Below are positions 1 to 11,912 of a DNA stretch of 64,000 nt, piece by piece. The stretch is from NCBI GenBank assembly GCA_963693305.1, contig OY855906.1:5998501-6062500 (forward strand), written 5' to 3'. The notes below the pieces were generated by a model that ran no database searches, was not told the origin of the DNA, and was given only the letters and a program-made list of their open reading frames with translations. Every line of letters starts with the position of its first letter. The first letter of the stretch is position 1. The DNA is from Meandrina meandrites (Eukaryota > Cnidaria > Anthozoa > Scleractinia > Meandrinidae). The position numbers and the translations under genes were made by a program.

Positions 1-183
1 TAGGTTTCATTAATAGGACCAGGCACCCAGGGAATGTGAGCGGCTGTGGACATGGCTTTGCCTGGCTGTTTTCAAAATCTGAACCCACTTCAGAGTAGAG
101 AGTAGGGCCTTGCTATTCAGGCTATTCTCAACTATTTGCGTGGTTGAACTTTGCTCTTTAGCACTTTGATGGCAAATATTGAT

Positions 184-330
184 TGTGTGGTTCCAAAAAA
201 TATCCATACTCCCCTCACAGAAGGATTTTTAGTGTTAAACCCCACCCCCTCAGAATTTCTGTTCCAGGGAGGTCACACACACACACACCCCTTTGGAATT
301 TCCATTATTTTTTAACATGGCCGCTCTACC
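184..330 (+). repeat. Partial copy of the TGTGTGGTTCC MITE
   Basis: Starts with TGTGTGGTTCCAAAAAATAT and CCATACTCCCCTCACAGAAGG, matching the left end of the complete copy at 15605-15793. The right terminal repeat is not recognisable, so the right boundary is approximate. Confidence 0.55.
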
Positions 331-1269
331 CCCTGGAAAATTCAAATCATTTTGTTATTTACAACCACTAAAATTGTGGGTAAGACTTCAATGCTCAATT
401 ACGTTTCATTAAGTGAGTTACATTCGAGGAAGAAGACTTCTAAAGACTTGACTTTGGATTTCTTTCAGAAAACTTTTTTCCCTACATTTGAGTTCCTAAT
501 ATCAGGGTGCAATTTATCTGGCGGTGCAGATTATCTGCATGTGTGGCTTATCTGCAGGTGTTAACAGTATTTCCCAGAATTTACGGCTGCCATTAGAAAA
601 TTGCACAAAGAACAAATCTAAAGTTTTTGTTGCTTTTGGCGTGATTGTCAATACTTATTGTTATTGTAATTTCAACCCTAGGTATTTTTGAGCCCTTGGC
701 ATCACTTCCTGCCATTCGCAACCAAGCATTTGAACAACACTGATTAACAGTGGCTGTAAATTCTCAGAAATAAATGTTAAAATAAAATGACTTCTGATGT
801 TCTTAATGAATTAAAATTTGGCAAGGTGAATAAGCAAGTCTAACAGTACACGAACATGTTTAAAAAAATGAACATAACAAAAAAATTGATCACAGGGGCA
901 CTAGTTTCCATGGCATGAATGAAGTGGCCAAGTATGTCATGGGATGCAAGATCATCCCAGGTTACTCCCCTAGCTTCTTTGCGAGGTTGCAGTAATAAGG
1001 CACTGGTTACCATTGGATTATTTTGTACTCCTGGGTATAAAAGAGAGTAGAGAGTAGGACTGTGAGTTTGCTTTCTTTGCTTATCCTGCTTGAAAGCTGA
1101 CACTACAGGGGAAAGGTTGGTTTGGATCACTTCTGAAAATTGCAAGGTTAATCCAAACCACATGTTAGCCTAAAAAATATTCAAATGTTTGTTCAAGATC
1201 ATAATTAGATTTTTCCTTTCAGTCACACAAAATTAATCTTGCTAACATAATAAACCTGTTTCTCAACAG

Positions 1270-4200
1270 ACACAGGGCATCACAGCAGCGATCAGAACCA
1301 AACAAGACAGTGTCCGAGTTTCATTTAAGCACTGTTAAAGGTATTGTCAAAAACACCAACCAGATTATAAAAGTTAATCTAATAATCTGATCTCTGGAGA
1401 TGATTCCTTCAAGTTCTCCCTTTCCTTACTCCAGTATCGTTGGACAAAAACAAAAGCTCTCACTAGCCTTGGAAAGAACATTTCTTAAGTAGCAAGGTGA
1501 ACTGTGTATCCTTCTAAATGCTTTTCCTTCCCTTTTTTGCTCAGATGTGCTCAGACATTATTCACAATACCAGGGCTCGAAATTAAAAAAATTCTTAAGT
1601 CGCCACTTGGCGACTAAGTGCTAAAAACTAGTCGCCAAATGCAAATTTTTAGTTGCCAGATTGTAAAATCAATAGGGACTAGTTCAAAAGTGCTTAAAAT
1701 CATTTGTAGGAATTGAATCTAAAAAGGACTGAATACATAAACATTCGAAAAGAAAAACAAAGCAATCTTATCACAAGGTTTAAAACAAAAACATTTTATA
1801 AGATTTTATGGCCACTAACTTTGTAGCTGACGTAAAGAACTGGAAGGAACCTCGAAGGAATCAACATGGCGGAAAGCACTGCATTACAAGAGACACAATC
1901 CATATGCATACATAACGTACTCTTTGAAAAGGGTTTGCAGAGCATTGTAGGGCAACTTCAAACGTGCAAGTTTTCGGATGCGAGAGAATCTTTTTTGGGC
2001 AAAGCAAAAGGATGGATTGGAGCAGTACGACTTCTTTTCTTATTTTGAATGTTTTAGAAGCAAAAATCTTCCAATATAATTCTCTGGAAGGACATAATGT
2101 CCGAGAAAATGGCCATTATTCATCGTCAACACAGAGAAATGTAGTCGCCATTTTGGCAACTAACCCAGAAATTTAGTCGCCAAGGACGAAATGTTGGTCG
2201 CATTGGCGACCGTATTGGTCGCAATTTCGAGCCCTGAATACCAGTAATTAATTTTGTGGTTTGCCCTTTTTTTAGTCATCTTCAGTCATATCAGTGTAGA
2301 TGTTGCAGTTAATTTTTTACTTCATGAAAATTTTATTCTTCCTTTGTTTTTTAGTATGGTGAAATGTATGGTAACGAGTTTGAAACAAAGGAAGAATAAA
2401 ATTTTACCTGAAGAAAAAAGTAACTGCAATATAGTACATTGTTATCCAACAACAATGTGAATCAAGCATAATCATATCATGGAATACTTTAGAAAGTGGT
2501 ATTTACAAAACATTGTATTTGGTGATAAGTATGTTCATGACATAGATTTGGTTTCCACTTTCATACAGATAGCAAACAACAAGTTGACTTGAGTGATCTC
2601 ATTGGATCTTTAAACAACAGCAGTGAATATGGTAATCTCAAGAAAAAATTGGTAAGAACATAAGAAAAAAGTGATCGTAGTCCCAAGTAAAGAAAGCTTT
2701 TTTCTTATTTTACGATAAATGCAAAAGGAAGTTTATCAGGTGACATGAGCAACAGTCCCTTTGCAGGAAGTTTCATACCAAGTGACCAGTTGCAGAGCCA
2801 GATTCTTCCAGTGATTCGACATTGCTTTTTTATTTGTCTGGGAAGTCTATGTTTAACGAATGCCAATCATGATGAATAATTACAAGTTGCACAGAGGTTG
2901 CATGAAAACAGGATTGTGAAACTGTTATCAGTGTGAGTTGTATTGACCAACATCAGTATGGTACCAGAATTTGAATCTTTTTTCATTCTTTTGTCTGTAA
3001 AATAAAGACCCTTTATATGCAGTATGCTACTAGAATTCTCCCTGCTGTTGTTGTTATTATTGCAATGGTTAATTAGTGTGTTCATTTCATCTTATTTCAG
3101 GACAGTATGCAGAGAAATTCTGGCACCCTTGATGTTCCTTTACCAAAACCACAAGCGCAAAAAGTAAGTAAAATTCCCAACTCACTTATCGCTGATCTTG
3201 GTGAACTCTGAAGTGAAAGCAGAAGGATCAAATTTTCCTGAACAAGGGATATGATTACCAACACAAAAATGGATGCTGCAACTTGAGACATTTTGTGTTG
3301 TAAATGTTTTCCTTTTTTATAAGGAAATGCTAATTTATAACATTTAATCCCAAAAGGGCCATAATCTGCATTTACTTGAAATGCCTTTGCAATATTTGTA
3401 TATAGCTAAATAGAATTTAGGCCAAGCTAGAATTGTGGGAATTATTAATAAACCAAAAAAATCCTTTGTGTGCTCCCAAGTACACCCCAAGAATTCACAC
3501 AACCAGCTGTTACTGCCCTGGTAATATTTTATCTTTCTTTTTCCAGATTCAACGTACTATTGCATATGGAGAAACCAAAAAGGACATTGAAAAATGGACA
3601 CCAACTGTGAAAAAGAACAGGGAGGTAACAAAGTTGACTTGCTTTCAAATTCTTGTCTATCCTTTGTGGGAATTCTCAACGGGTATTGATGTAAATGTAA
3701 TTTTGTTCTGCCAATTTGGTCTCAATCTTAAGTTAGGCAGTGATTGTAAATGTGTGCTTTGATTTGTTTCTAGGCTGAACATTTGTCGTTTCCACTCAAA
3801 CCCTATGAACCACCTGTACCAACACTGAGGGGAATATCTGTAAATTTCAAGGTAATAATGCCGTTGCGTGCGGCTTTCCCCATTTCACTGACTAGCTCAA
3901 GTCGACAGACTGCCCTTTCATTGTAACCAAGGTCGTTTAGCAATAAACACTCAGTATATTAAAGATTGTCTTATAATTACAGGAAAATACCTAGAATCTG
4001 CCATTCTCAGCTGATAAGTGTTAAAAAAAAAATAAAATAAAAAAGTTATTGTTGTGAAAGATGAAATATTCAGCATGTTGCGAGTGTGGAAATCGGATAC
4101 AAAGCAGACATAAATTCTGCAAAACTTTGGGTTGTTGAGTGTTGTCAAGATGTGTACAGTCATGTATACATCAAGTCATGAGGTTTCTGGATGTTGCAGT

Positions 4201-7200
4201 TTTGTTGGGTGTGGCATAAGGGCAGCCACCCCTTTTTACTGAGGGTTGCTCCCCTTATGCCTCATGTGACAACATCATGCTCCCATCAACAACAGGTTGT
4301 CATACACTAGTTATATCTTGAAGATGATCTTTTTCAACAATGACACGAGCATGGGACAAAGAAAAATTCTGAGTCGCTGACGGGAATCGAACCCATGGCC
4401 TCCCAGATACCGGTTGGGCGCTCTAACCAACTGAGGTACAAGAGACTGGTTGTGAGCTTGGCCATTTACTAGGTTGATATGTGACACACGTCCTGCATAC
4501 TGCTACATTGCTGATCCTAGCAGTATGCAGGACGCGTGTCACATATCAACCTAGTAAATGGCCAAGCTCACAACCAGTCTCTTGTACCTCAGTTGGTTAG
4601 AGCGCCCAACCGGTATCTGGGAGGCCATGGGTTCGATTCCCGTCAGGGACTCAGAATTTTTCTTTGTCCCATGCTCGTGTCATTGTTGAAAAAGATCATC
4701 TTCATTATTTATCACCAAGCTTAAAATTTACCATCTTTATTATTTACTACAAACTTGATGATTTCGACATTGCTGATCCTAGCAGTATGCAGGACGCGTG
4801 TCACATATCAACCTAGTAAATGGCCAAGCTCACAACCAGTCTCTTGTACCTCAGTTGGTTAGAGCGCCCAACCGGTATCTGGGAGGCCATGGGTTCGATT
4901 CCCGTCAGGGACTCAGAATTTTTCTTTGTCCCATGCTCGTGTCATTGTTGAAAAAGATCATCTTCATTATTTATCACCGAGCTTAAAATTTACCATCTTT
5001 ATTATTTACTAGTTATATCTTAGTATCTAGTAATTTATTGTCCTTAGTTTCTCTACTTTTCAATGACAAATTTAGAAAAGGTTCATTGTTTTGATTTTTT
5101 TTTTTATTTGATTAAAAAAAGGTTCAAATATGAATAAGGGAAATTGTTTTGAACTGTTTGAGATAGTGAACAGTTTGGAGTAACTGAGTTTGTGAGGGTT
5201 AGTTTAACAGTAAATGAAATAAGACTTAATCCGACGGAAATGGTTTCTTGTTTAAGATAGCAAGGAGTTTTGAGATAAGGGAGTTCTAGATAGCTCAGCA
5301 TCATGTGTTTGTTATAATTAGTCAGATGTGTTTACTTGGCAGCCTTGTAGCTGGGGTCTTCGTTCCCTTTGTCAGGAAACAAGTGACCCTGGAAAGATTC
5401 AATTTAAAGTCTGAAAATATTAGACTTCCTGTAGAATTGCACATGCTTAGGTTTCAAAAAAATACTTGACAAACTCCTTGGTGTTTTACTTCTGGCCATT
5501 TCTATTGTTTTTAAAACCAATCAAATGCGATTCTACAGCGTTAGTTTCAAGAGTCGCTTGTTTTGTCAAGCTTGTGCAGTAAGGAAGGAAGACTAGAGGT
5601 ATGAGATTGTTTATTGGGTGTTAAATGTGTAATTTAATGAATGGTGAATGAAATGATTTGTCTTTTGCTACATTCTATCATGTGTTACTGTTCAGCCCCG
5701 TACTCCTTTGGAGGAAGAGGTTGCTGCAGTTTTGAGAGGGAGTGCTCATGTTCTTGAGCGGAGTAACAAGGAGCTCACAGAAGAGGAAGAGAAGGCGTTA
5801 CTGGCCATGGACTTGGAGGAGGTATCAAAATACTACTTCTTATTGGCCAAGTAGGAGGGCGATATTGGGTGAACATCATCCAAGGCCTTTCTGCATCTGA
5901 TATTTACCAATAGAAGCAAGGTCTTTACAGGAAAAATGAAGGGTGATATTCTCCCAGTAGCTTGTGTGATATAATAAAAGGTTTATTATATGGCTGTCTT
6001 TGCTGCACTGCCTGCCTGCAATTTTCCAGCAAAACAAGCCTTTTACATCACTTGTAGCATTACAGGACAATCCAGCCATGTCTATCAGCCTGTTAGAACA
6101 TGCGTTGTATCTTAACAAGCTCTGTAATAAAATGATTACAAATAAATTACTTGCTTTCTTCAGAAAGATCTGATCTCATTGAGAAAAAAAGGCTGAATTG
6201 ATTTTACCAGAATAATGATTCAAAGGTTTCTTCCTATCACCCTTACATTTCTTTCATTCTTCAGGCAAAGGAGAGGAGACATGAACTTCAGAAGCTGCGA
6301 GCATTGCAGTCTTATTACGAAACAAAATGTCGCAGGATGAAGAAAATCAAAAGCAAAAAGTATGTTACCAAGTAAACTTCCAGGTGTGTGATGGAAGTCG
6401 CAGGAGTCATCACAATGTAACATTTATAGACAAGTTTTTAATTTCTCCCATGTACAGTACTACCAAATTCTCACAATAAACATGAAAAGAAATGTATAAC
6501 AGTCAGTAAGGAGAGAATAATTCAATCTAGGACTGGGTTAGGGGGGGGGGGGGGGGGTGCTGTCTGTGATGTACTCTGGATTAAGCTCTCAGGCTCCGGG
6601 GGTCACTGTGGTGTGTATGTTTACTCTCACAGTGCTTCTCGCAACCCAGGTGTATAAATGAGTACTGGTGAATTTACTGCTGGGGGTAACCCTGTGATGG
6701 ACTAACATCCCATCCAGGGGGAGTAGAAATACTCCTTGTCGCTTCATGCTACGGAAACTGGTGTAAACTTCAGCAGTGTGCTCTGTGGTCCAAGTGTGTA
6801 TTTAGCTTTTTAGTTTGGGATTGTGTTAGCACGTAAACAGTACAGTATGGTATTGTTGCATCTCGATGATGAATATGTCATTGTTTTGGAATTACCGTAT
6901 GAAGTTTCTGAAGAAGCTTTTGAGTACAACTTGGCTCCTGAGAGATGCAACGACATTAAAGAAAACAGCAATCCCAAGAATACTGTCTAAATATACCATC
7001 AAGTTATAAAACCCAACATTAAGGTGGCTCAAAACAGTGTTCACCAATCAATGGGCATTTGTCTGATACCATGATTGTAGCATCAACTGACAGAGACTTG
7101 TAGTATTAATCCGTCGAGGTTGAGTTGCTGAAAAATGCAGGAAACTGTTTTGAGCCACCTTAAAAGATATGCTTAGCAATCAATAATTAGAAAACATTTA

Positions 7201-10153
7201 GAGGTGATGAATGAAATGGTTAATCTATAGTGTGATGTTTATACTAGGTATCATCGGGTTAAAAGAAAAGCCGAGAAGCGTGCAGCTGGAAAGGTGGCAG
7301 GAGAAGAGCAGAATGAAAATACAGAGGAGACTTCAGAAAAAGCTGAAAGATTGCGAGCCATGGTGAGAATTTACCTTTCATTTCCCACATTTATTGGTCA
7401 TAAAGTTCTCCTAAAACTCACAGGTAGTTAGAAAGAAAAAATTTAACACCTTTGTGGAAAAGTTGATAAAGTGCCACATTCTCCTATGGATAATTGCAGC
7501 AAATGTTTGAAAATAAGTTAGGAGAATTCAATCTAGTTTTCTCTAAAGTTTCCTCCTAAATTTACTACCAGCCAATCATTTGTTGTATATTTTCCAACCA
7601 AGATCTCCAGCTGATGAGGTTTAAAACTGGAAAATATTAATTTTGTGATGTTGTCTGTACCTTGCCTTTAGGAACGTGTGTCTTTGAAGCATCGGAACAC
7701 CTCCAAATGGGCAAAACACTTGATTGTTAAAGCAGGCAAGAATGCAGACGTAAGTTATTTCAGTGTGTTCCACAACAAGTTCTTCTAATTCTTTGCTCAC
7801 AAACCTGACATTTTCACCTGCTTTTGCTGAAATGTTAGTGAATGTACCATGTTCAACATATTGTTCTTGGATGAAAGTGTCTTAAGCAATGTTTTGTTAT
7901 CACATCTTTAGGCCAAGAAATTACTACAGGAACAACTACGTATCAGCCGAACCTTGACAGAGAAAACTGTGGAGTTGGAGAGTGATGAGGAGATGGAGAC
8001 ACCTGCACAAGATGGACCTTTAGAAGATGATGAAGACACAGACACATATGGCAATCTCTTAACCTCCGAGGACAATCCTTGGAAGTTAGACACAAGTGGG
8101 ACACTTCATCAAGAAACTTCATCAAGCTTAGACAATGGTAATTTTTTAAGTTAACCACTCACATGTAACTAAAAAGTAGTGCAAAGTGAACCGAGTGTGA
8201 GGTAGTGAAAATAGTTTTGTGCACTAGGGGAAGACTTCTTTCAAACTGCATTCATATGAAATAATATCATAAATAATCTCAATACGTGAATTTTATGATG
8301 TGTAACCTTACTACAGATATAACAGAATCTAAACAGTGTTCTTGAATGTGATTGGTCCTCTATAATGAAACAAATTAAGGAATACGAGAATGAACGTTTC
8401 TGCTTGGCTTTGTGCTTCCTTACTCATTCCCTGGCTGCAAACCTAACCTGTTATTGTGATTATGGAGAAAGTGCATTTGTGATGTTTATCTCTTTTAGAT
8501 GCTTCAACCAAGCTCCATAGACTTCAGCCAATCAGGACAGAGGAGGCGAGAGAGAATAGTGATGAAGATTTGGAACACAGTGATGCTGGGGGAGGGGACA
8601 GGGAGGAGGAGGAGGAGTTTGAGTTACAACCAGTCATTCACACAGAGAAAACAACAGAAAAGCTTAAGAAACAAAAAGAAAATGAAAGCAAAAAGAAGAA
8701 AAAACGAAAATCTGAAGCTGAAGTAGAAGTGACTGCTAAGAAAAGTAAAAAATCTGAGAAACCAAATAAGACAGAATCTAAAAGGACTGTTAAGGAAAGC
8801 AAAAAAGCAAGCAAGAAAAGGCTTAATTCTAAATTGAAAGACAAGAGGGAAAGTCAAAATGTAACCAAGGAGACTTTGGAGGAGGAAACAGAAAACTCTA
8901 ACTGGACAAATTCCAATGTTGACATCAGTGAAAACAGCAAAAAGAAAATAATTAGTCACAATGAACATAATGGTACAGCTGTTTCACAAGACATTCATGT
9001 TGACCCGAAGAAAATTTTTAGAATTGAAGATAATGGAATTGAAGTTGGCGAAAGTGATTTGCTTCAACAGAAACGAATTGACATTCGGAAAGCATTCGCC
9101 AATGATGATGTGGTGGAAGACTTTGTGAAGGAGAAAAGTGAGATAGAAGATGCGTCCAAACCCAAGGATATTGATCTGAGTCTTCCAGGCTGGGGGTCCT
9201 GGGCAGGAGCAGGAATTAAGCCGTCGGAGAAAAAGAAGAAACTTTTCACCAAGAAAGCGGACCCTGCCCTGCCCCGGAAAGATAAAGATTTGTCGCATGT
9301 GATTATCAATGAGGAGAAGAGCAAGTTGTTTAGTAAGAATCAGGTAAGGAATGGTGTTTATGAAACAGCAGTGTAGCAGCTCTTGTAAGCTTGTAATTCT
9401 ACTGGTCCTCTAGTGTAGCAGTTGCTATTGTTTTGGGGGCTAGGGGCATTATTCCTGTTGTTTGTTCTATTCTCGTGATGGGTAATGAGCCATTCTTGTG
9501 AGAGCTACTACCCGACCACCCAAAAAACACATACATGTACATGTATGCATTGCGGTCCTGTTTTTATGAAAACGTTCTATACCAAGTGTTCAAATGCCAT
9601 TTTCTCTTCTCAAGATTTGATCAATGAATTTTGTGTAATAGGAAAGAGGAGGCCCAAACTGATCTTAGGGCTTACTCTGGCTACACTTGTGCCAGCTTTA
9701 CTTCCATTGCGGAGCAATGTACGAAGGAACCGCTAACAGTTAAGATAAAGGAATTCTGTTATGTCTTCTACACCAGTGAAAATTTAGGAGATTATAGCAG
9801 TTTCTACCGATTTCCTTTGAAAAGGTGGTCTCATTTGTTCTAAATAGGTTCTTAAGTCGATCACTGTTGTGGACTAAATAGTTTTTCCCCATCTATTTTT
9901 TCTGCAGGTTCCCTCCACGCCGCACCCATACGGCAGTCACGTGCAATTTGAACGGAGCATGCGCAATCCTGTGGGAAAACACTGGAACACGGGCACAACT
10001 GTCAATCAATTGACAAAACCACGTGTCGAGACTCTGATTGGTACGATTATAGAACCCATCAAAGCGACCAAAGAAATCAAGCGGAGCAAACCGGAAGACC
10101 GGAAAAACAAGAAGAAGGGAAGAGAGTCCTCGGGAATTACAATTCATAGTTGA
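1270..10153 (+). CDS. UTP14: UTP14-like U3 snoRNP (SSU processome) protein, 5' end missing
   Basis: Nucleolar factor of the small-subunit processome needed for 18S rRNA maturation; in yeast it binds and activates the helicase Dhr1 (family knowledge). Twelve exons join in frame: 1270-1340, 2569-2651, 3101-3163, 3547-3624, 3774-3851, 5696-5821, 6265-6359, 7248-7362, 7672-7749, 7912-8137, 8499-9343, 9908-10153, giving 700 visible residues ending in TGA. Family hallmarks seen: IEKWTPTVKKNRE, RTPLEEE, ALQSYYETK followed by KKIKSKKYHRV, SLKHRNTSKWAKH, DIDLSLPGWGSWAGAG, RKDKDLSHVIINE, and the terminal YGSHVQFERSMRNPVG block. The large exon 8499-9343 is Lys/Glu-rich and poorly conserved, as in other members. 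The exon 1270-1340 (TVSEFHLSTVK) matches the region after the acidic N-terminus, but opens in mid-codon, so at least one upstream exon with the start (roughly 60-70 residues by comparison with the human protein) lies left of the window or was not recognised. Convergent with the acyltransferase gene. Confidence 0.95.
1571..2236. mobile_element. MITE with CAGGGCTCGAAA terminal inverted repeats, copy 1
   Basis: Begins CAGGGCTCGAAATTA and ends AATTTCGAGCCCTG, flanked by the direct repeat AATAC (1566-1570 and 2237-2241). The interior has many small TAGTCGCCA / TGGCGACT inverted motifs. No transposase ORF. Lies in a UTP14 intron. Same termini as the element at 20712-21262. Confidence 0.75.
4336..4986. 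repeat. tRNA-headed SINE-like repeat: one inverted and two tandem copies
   Basis: Two plus-strand copies repeat with a 262-base period (ACATTGCTGATCC at 4505 and 4767) and a third copy lies inverted at about 4336-4504, so the first two face head to head across a short hairpin. Each copy has polymerase III-like A-box (CCTCAGTTGGTTAGAGCG) and B-box (GGGTTCGATTCC) sequences and a partial cloverleaf. The anticodon arm is degraded (no T at position 33), so these are tRNA-derived repeats rather than working tRNA genes. Located in a UTP14 intron. Confidence 0.75.
6541..6557 (+). repeat. G17 homopolymer
   Basis: An uninterrupted run of 17 G in a UTP14 intron, immediately before a SINE copy. Likely length-variable and a possible sequencing weak spot. 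Confidence 0.9.
6590..6775 (+). repeat. SINE family 2 copy
   Basis: Contains CTGTGATGGACTAACATCCC and GAGTAGAAATACTCC, the reverse complement of the repeat at 23940-24120 including the flanking CATGCTACGGAAACTGGTG. The family also appears near 36960-37110, 54075-54135 and 55428-55628. Confidence 0.65.
7023..7159. mobile_element. MITE of 137 bases flanked by TTAA
   Basis: Terminal inverted repeats GGTGGCTCAAAACAGT and ACTGTTTTGAGCCACC are perfect over 16 bases. Both sides are bordered by TTAA (7019-7022 and 7160-7163), the target duplication of piggyBac-type transposons. No coding capacity. In a UTP14 intron, about 90 bases before an exon. Confidence 0.75.
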
Positions 10154-10200
10154 AACTGGGGAATGCTCTTGCTGTCCACTACCTTGTGATGCTAATTGTT

Positions 10201-10206
10201 AATAAA
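10201..10206 (+). terminator. Poly(A) signal of UTP14
   Basis: Canonical AATAAA 48 bases after the UTP14 stop codon, followed by a TG/T-rich stretch (TTGTTTTTTGTTC) as expected downstream of a cleavage site. The 3' UTR is therefore very short. Confidence 0.75.
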
Positions 10207-11348
10207 GTACTTGCCTTTAACTTTGAAGAATTGTTTTTTGTTCACCTGCCGCAGTCCTAAGTAAGCATTCCATAGGTTCCGAAATAAAAACCCTTGTATG
10301 TTCGGATTTAGCCGCGTTTTCCTATCACTTCCTTCAGACTACCGTACTTTAAGCCCTGCATAAGGGGTGTTGGTTGGGCTTATAAACGGAAGGGCTTATA
10401 TTGGGGTGGGGATTATAAGAGGAAAAAAAACCTTTCGAAATGAGCCATGGCAGTGTTGATCGAAACATGTTTTTAAGTTAAAATGCCATAATAAAGCACC
10501 ATTTGGCCCTGTTCAGTACTGTCATGTCACCCAGCAGAGGGGGCTTAAATCCGGGGAGGAAGGGGGCTTATAACCGGATGTATTTTTTGTTTTATGTATA
10601 CCACGGAAATTGTTGTTGCCTTGCAAAATTACGAAAGCGGAGACTTTTCCTGTTATAAAATAGCTCGCCCACTTTTCCTAAGAAAAAATTTCCCGATTTT
10701 TCTTGGGCTTTTCATAGGCTACAGTCCTTCGCTCGTTTGAAATGAAGTAGCATGTTCCGGGGTCTCGGTAGTAGGGGGAGAGAACAAAAAACGAGGGCGA
10801 GTGAGGGTAAAACTACGGAGGACTTGGCCTCCACGGCGGCTAAGAAAAGCGGGAGTTGCCGGAGGCGCGCTTTCGAGTCTTTCTCGTTGACTTATCTTTC
10901 GTTGGTTCCTAGTCTTCCCTCAACAGCGGAGTTGCCTGTGGGGGACTAAGGCTCTTCCGCATTTTACCCTTCTTCCCACCCGGCAACTACTGAGGGCCTG
11001 GGGCAGCCTATAAATGAAGTTATTATACGGCTGCAAGAAGGGCCAATATCTTGCCCGCTCGGGATTGCCCTCGATTTTCCCGCAAATTTGTTGTTGCTGT
11101 GTCCGTTGTTGCCCTATTATAAATCCTTTATTGAGCAAGCTTGTTCGGCCAAGATGGCGGGATATTTGCCTCGTTCTTTTTTGTGTGTGTTTATGGACCT
11201 CGACTTCGTCTTGGCTCATAAATGCAAAAAATAAATAAAAAATAAAAACTTGGCCAATATCCCGCCACCTTGACCTCACGGTCAATTACCTATATATACT
11301 GTGTGAATAGCAACTTACAAAGACTCGGACAACTAGGAACAGGTGCCA
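10207..11348. other. Intergenic repeat-rich stretch between the UTP14 and acyltransferase 3' ends
   Basis: No gene seen. 10340-10590 holds a repeat with several GGGCTTATAA motifs. 10750-10960 is GC-rich and repeat-like. 11135-11285 is an inverted repeat with ends GGCCAAGATGGCGGGATAT and GGCCAATATCCCGCCACC, the same family as 15385-15498. Confidence 0.5.
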
Positions 11349-11354
11349 TTTATT
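11349..11354 (-). terminator. Candidate poly(A) signal of the acyltransferase gene
   Basis: AATAAA on the minus strand (TTTATT on plus), about 560 bases after the TAA. I saw no closer AATAAA on this strand, but variants or later sites cannot be excluded. Confidence 0.35.
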
Positions 11355-11912
11355 ATTTGTTTTATTTATAATAAGTACATTTCAGAGTAAGGAAAATGAA
11401 ATGGCAGCCATTAAGGACGTAACAATGACTCAATTCAAAGCCAAGGAACGCTTCAGGTACCCAGTTAGATGTTGGCTAATGTTGGAGTTAATTAAACATC
11501 GAAAGGAACTTAAACGATCCATGATTCCATTCCATCCACGTTCCCTCCCCCACCCTTGCGTGACGAGCCCAAACAAAGGAGACTAGCTAAAACTTGAGTT
11601 GTCCATCTCACGAATGACGTCACGAATTTAAAATTTAAAATTTACATCAGATGCGAAAACAAAAGGATTCTTTTTTCCCCCGGGAACAATGTGAAAATCC
11701 AGTAGTTTGAATTAAAATTATTCGTTCAACTAAAAGGATCAAGAAACAGACTTAGAAAACCAGTATCATAATCGAAAAAGTAATATTCTGTAAGTTGAAA
11801 CGATTTGTAAAAATGTAACTATTGGAAAGATTCAATAATAGTTGTACTTTTGATAATTCTCTGCTATACATCTGTGTTAAAAAAAAAACATGATATACCG
11901 TCCTAGCATGAT

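Noticed and set aside
4580..4655. Possible functional tRNA genes in the SINE array
   Set aside because: A- and B-boxes are present, but the anticodon loop lacks T33 and the acceptor stem has mismatches; best read as tRNA-derived repeats.
8624..9324. Minus-strand frames opposite the large UTP14 exon
   Set aside because: Antisense shadows of a Lys/Glu-rich coding exon.
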